Source of the DNA: Thermofilaceae archaeon
GTDB taxonomy: Archaea > Thermoproteota > Thermoprotei > Thermofilales > Thermofilaceae
Direction of reading: 5' to 3'
DNA: 5,079 nt
NCBI GenBank assembly: GCA_027017025.1
Contig: JALURH010000079.1
Span: forward strand, 1 to 5,079
Below, one piece after another: positions 4,819 through 5,079 of this stretch. Position 1 is the first letter of the stretch. Each line of letters begins with the position of its first letter. The notes beneath the pieces are model-generated. The model was not told the origin of the DNA. It searched no databases and was given only the letters and a program-made list of their open reading frames with translations. A program made the translations under genes and the position numbers.

Positions 4819-4950
4819 TCAAACTAATATCCTTACGAGAATCGTAGTCATTATCGATACCGGTATACCTAATACGCTCACAATCACGAGCTTAAACAAC
4901 CTATCAAGCTCTCCAACAACCATATCTAACCTAACCTCCAAACCACCCAT
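4819..4950 (-). CDS. Possible small one-helix membrane protein, 43 residues
   Basis: ATG 4950 to TGA 4819-4821 encodes 43 residues. The first 20 are polar and amphipathic with alternating charges (Glu5, Arg7, Asp9, Glu14, Asp16, Arg17, Lys20). The rest is a hydrophobic helix (about 21-43) with a Gly-Ile-Pro kink at 28-30 and Arg40 near the end. I do not recognise the family. A clean amphipathic-then-membrane layout, ATG start and Val/Leu/Ile-rich but not low-complexity composition argue for a real gene; the opposite strand in this interval reads as Ser/Thr/Asn-rich shadow. Against it, there is no clear Shine-Dalgarno site or well-placed TATA box, and an in-frame TAG lies seven codons upstream. 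It could also be the C-terminal remnant of a longer coiled-coil membrane protein. It points the same way as vapBC, 161 bases upstream of the vapB start, so it is probably not in the same operon. Confidence 0.5.
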   Translation of the reverse strand: MGGLEVRLDMVVGELDRLFKLVIVSVLGIPVSIMTTILVRILV

Positions 4951-4965
4951 AGGCCATACAATTAC

Positions 4966-5079
4966 GTGCTAGAACTGGAAGAAAAACTGAGAAAAACCCG
5001 TATAGTTATCGGAGAGAAATATTTCTTCAGGACTGATAAACTAGGGAGTAAAAAGCCAGCTGCTGGCTTCATAGAATAT
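4966..5079 (+). CDS. Unidentified open frame running off the right edge
   Basis: From GTG 4966 the frame is open for 38 codons to the end of the window; upstream it is open back to a TAA at 4927-4929. The peptide looks like ordinary thermophile protein: a charged helix (LELEEKLRKT), then RIVIGEKYFF and a basic stretch. I do not recognise a family. No ribosome-binding site or TATA box suits GTG 4966, and only 15 bases separate it from the divergent small ORF, so this may be an interior piece of a decayed gene. It holds two perfect palindromes (5015-5026 and 5053-5069). Confidence 0.3.
   Translation, partial: MLELEEKLRKTRIVIGEKYFFRTDKLGSKKPAAGFIEY
5053..5069. repeat. 17-base palindrome near the right edge
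   Basis: Two 8-base arms (AAGCCAGC and GCTGGCTT) flank one central T. As RNA it could form only a 7-bp stem with a 3-base loop. A perfect 12-base palindrome (AGAAATATTTCT) lies 26 bases to its left at 5015-5026. It could be a protein-binding site or chance within a coding frame. Confidence 0.4.

Noticed and set aside
4856..4866. ATACCGGTAT palindrome as an operator
   Set aside because: It is short, lies inside the small membrane ORF and has no relation to a promoter.

Overview
The window looks like chromosomal DNA of a hyperthermophilic crenarchaeon (Thermoproteota, perhaps Desulfurococcales-like). The reasons are heavy use of AGG/AGA arginine and ATA isoleucine codons, GTG and TTG starts, archaeal TATA boxes close to start codons, Shine-Dalgarno sites on only some genes, and families typical of such genomes (DUF234-type ATPase, VapBC). 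No rRNA, tRNA, CRISPR array or intact insertion sequence is visible. The lineage below phylum is a guess.

Left third (1-1593, + strand): the 3' part of an ABC ATPase gene whose start lies outside the window, followed after 10 bases by an ABC-2 type permease. Together they encode an export-type ABC transporter of unknown substrate. A T-rich stretch probably ends this operon.

Middle (1690-3436): a small single-gene unit on + encodes a membrane protein with a cysteine- and tryptophan-rich N-terminus (CPWC, then W-G-G-W repeats), one membrane helix and a C-terminal SHOCT-like domain. TATA box and ribosome-binding site place its start at TTG 1736, not at the longer frame's start. Converging on it from the - strand is a 453-residue archaeal ATPase with P-loop, winged helix and a C-terminal DUF234/PD-(D/E)XK-like domain. 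A 10-bp direct repeat lies in its promoter.

Right third (3437-5079): an accessory-looking stretch. It holds a broken PIN-domain (VapC-like) remnant on +, then an intact vapBC-type toxin-antitoxin pair on - with overlapping genes. Beyond that lie a likely 43-codon one-helix membrane protein gene on - and an unidentified open frame running off the right edge. An intact PIN toxin beside a decayed one of a different subtype, next to a DUF234 ATPase, suggests repeated gain and loss of toxin-antitoxin modules. I see no clearly new multi-gene system. The most original items are the Trp-rich SHOCT protein and the unannotated small membrane ORF beside vapBC.
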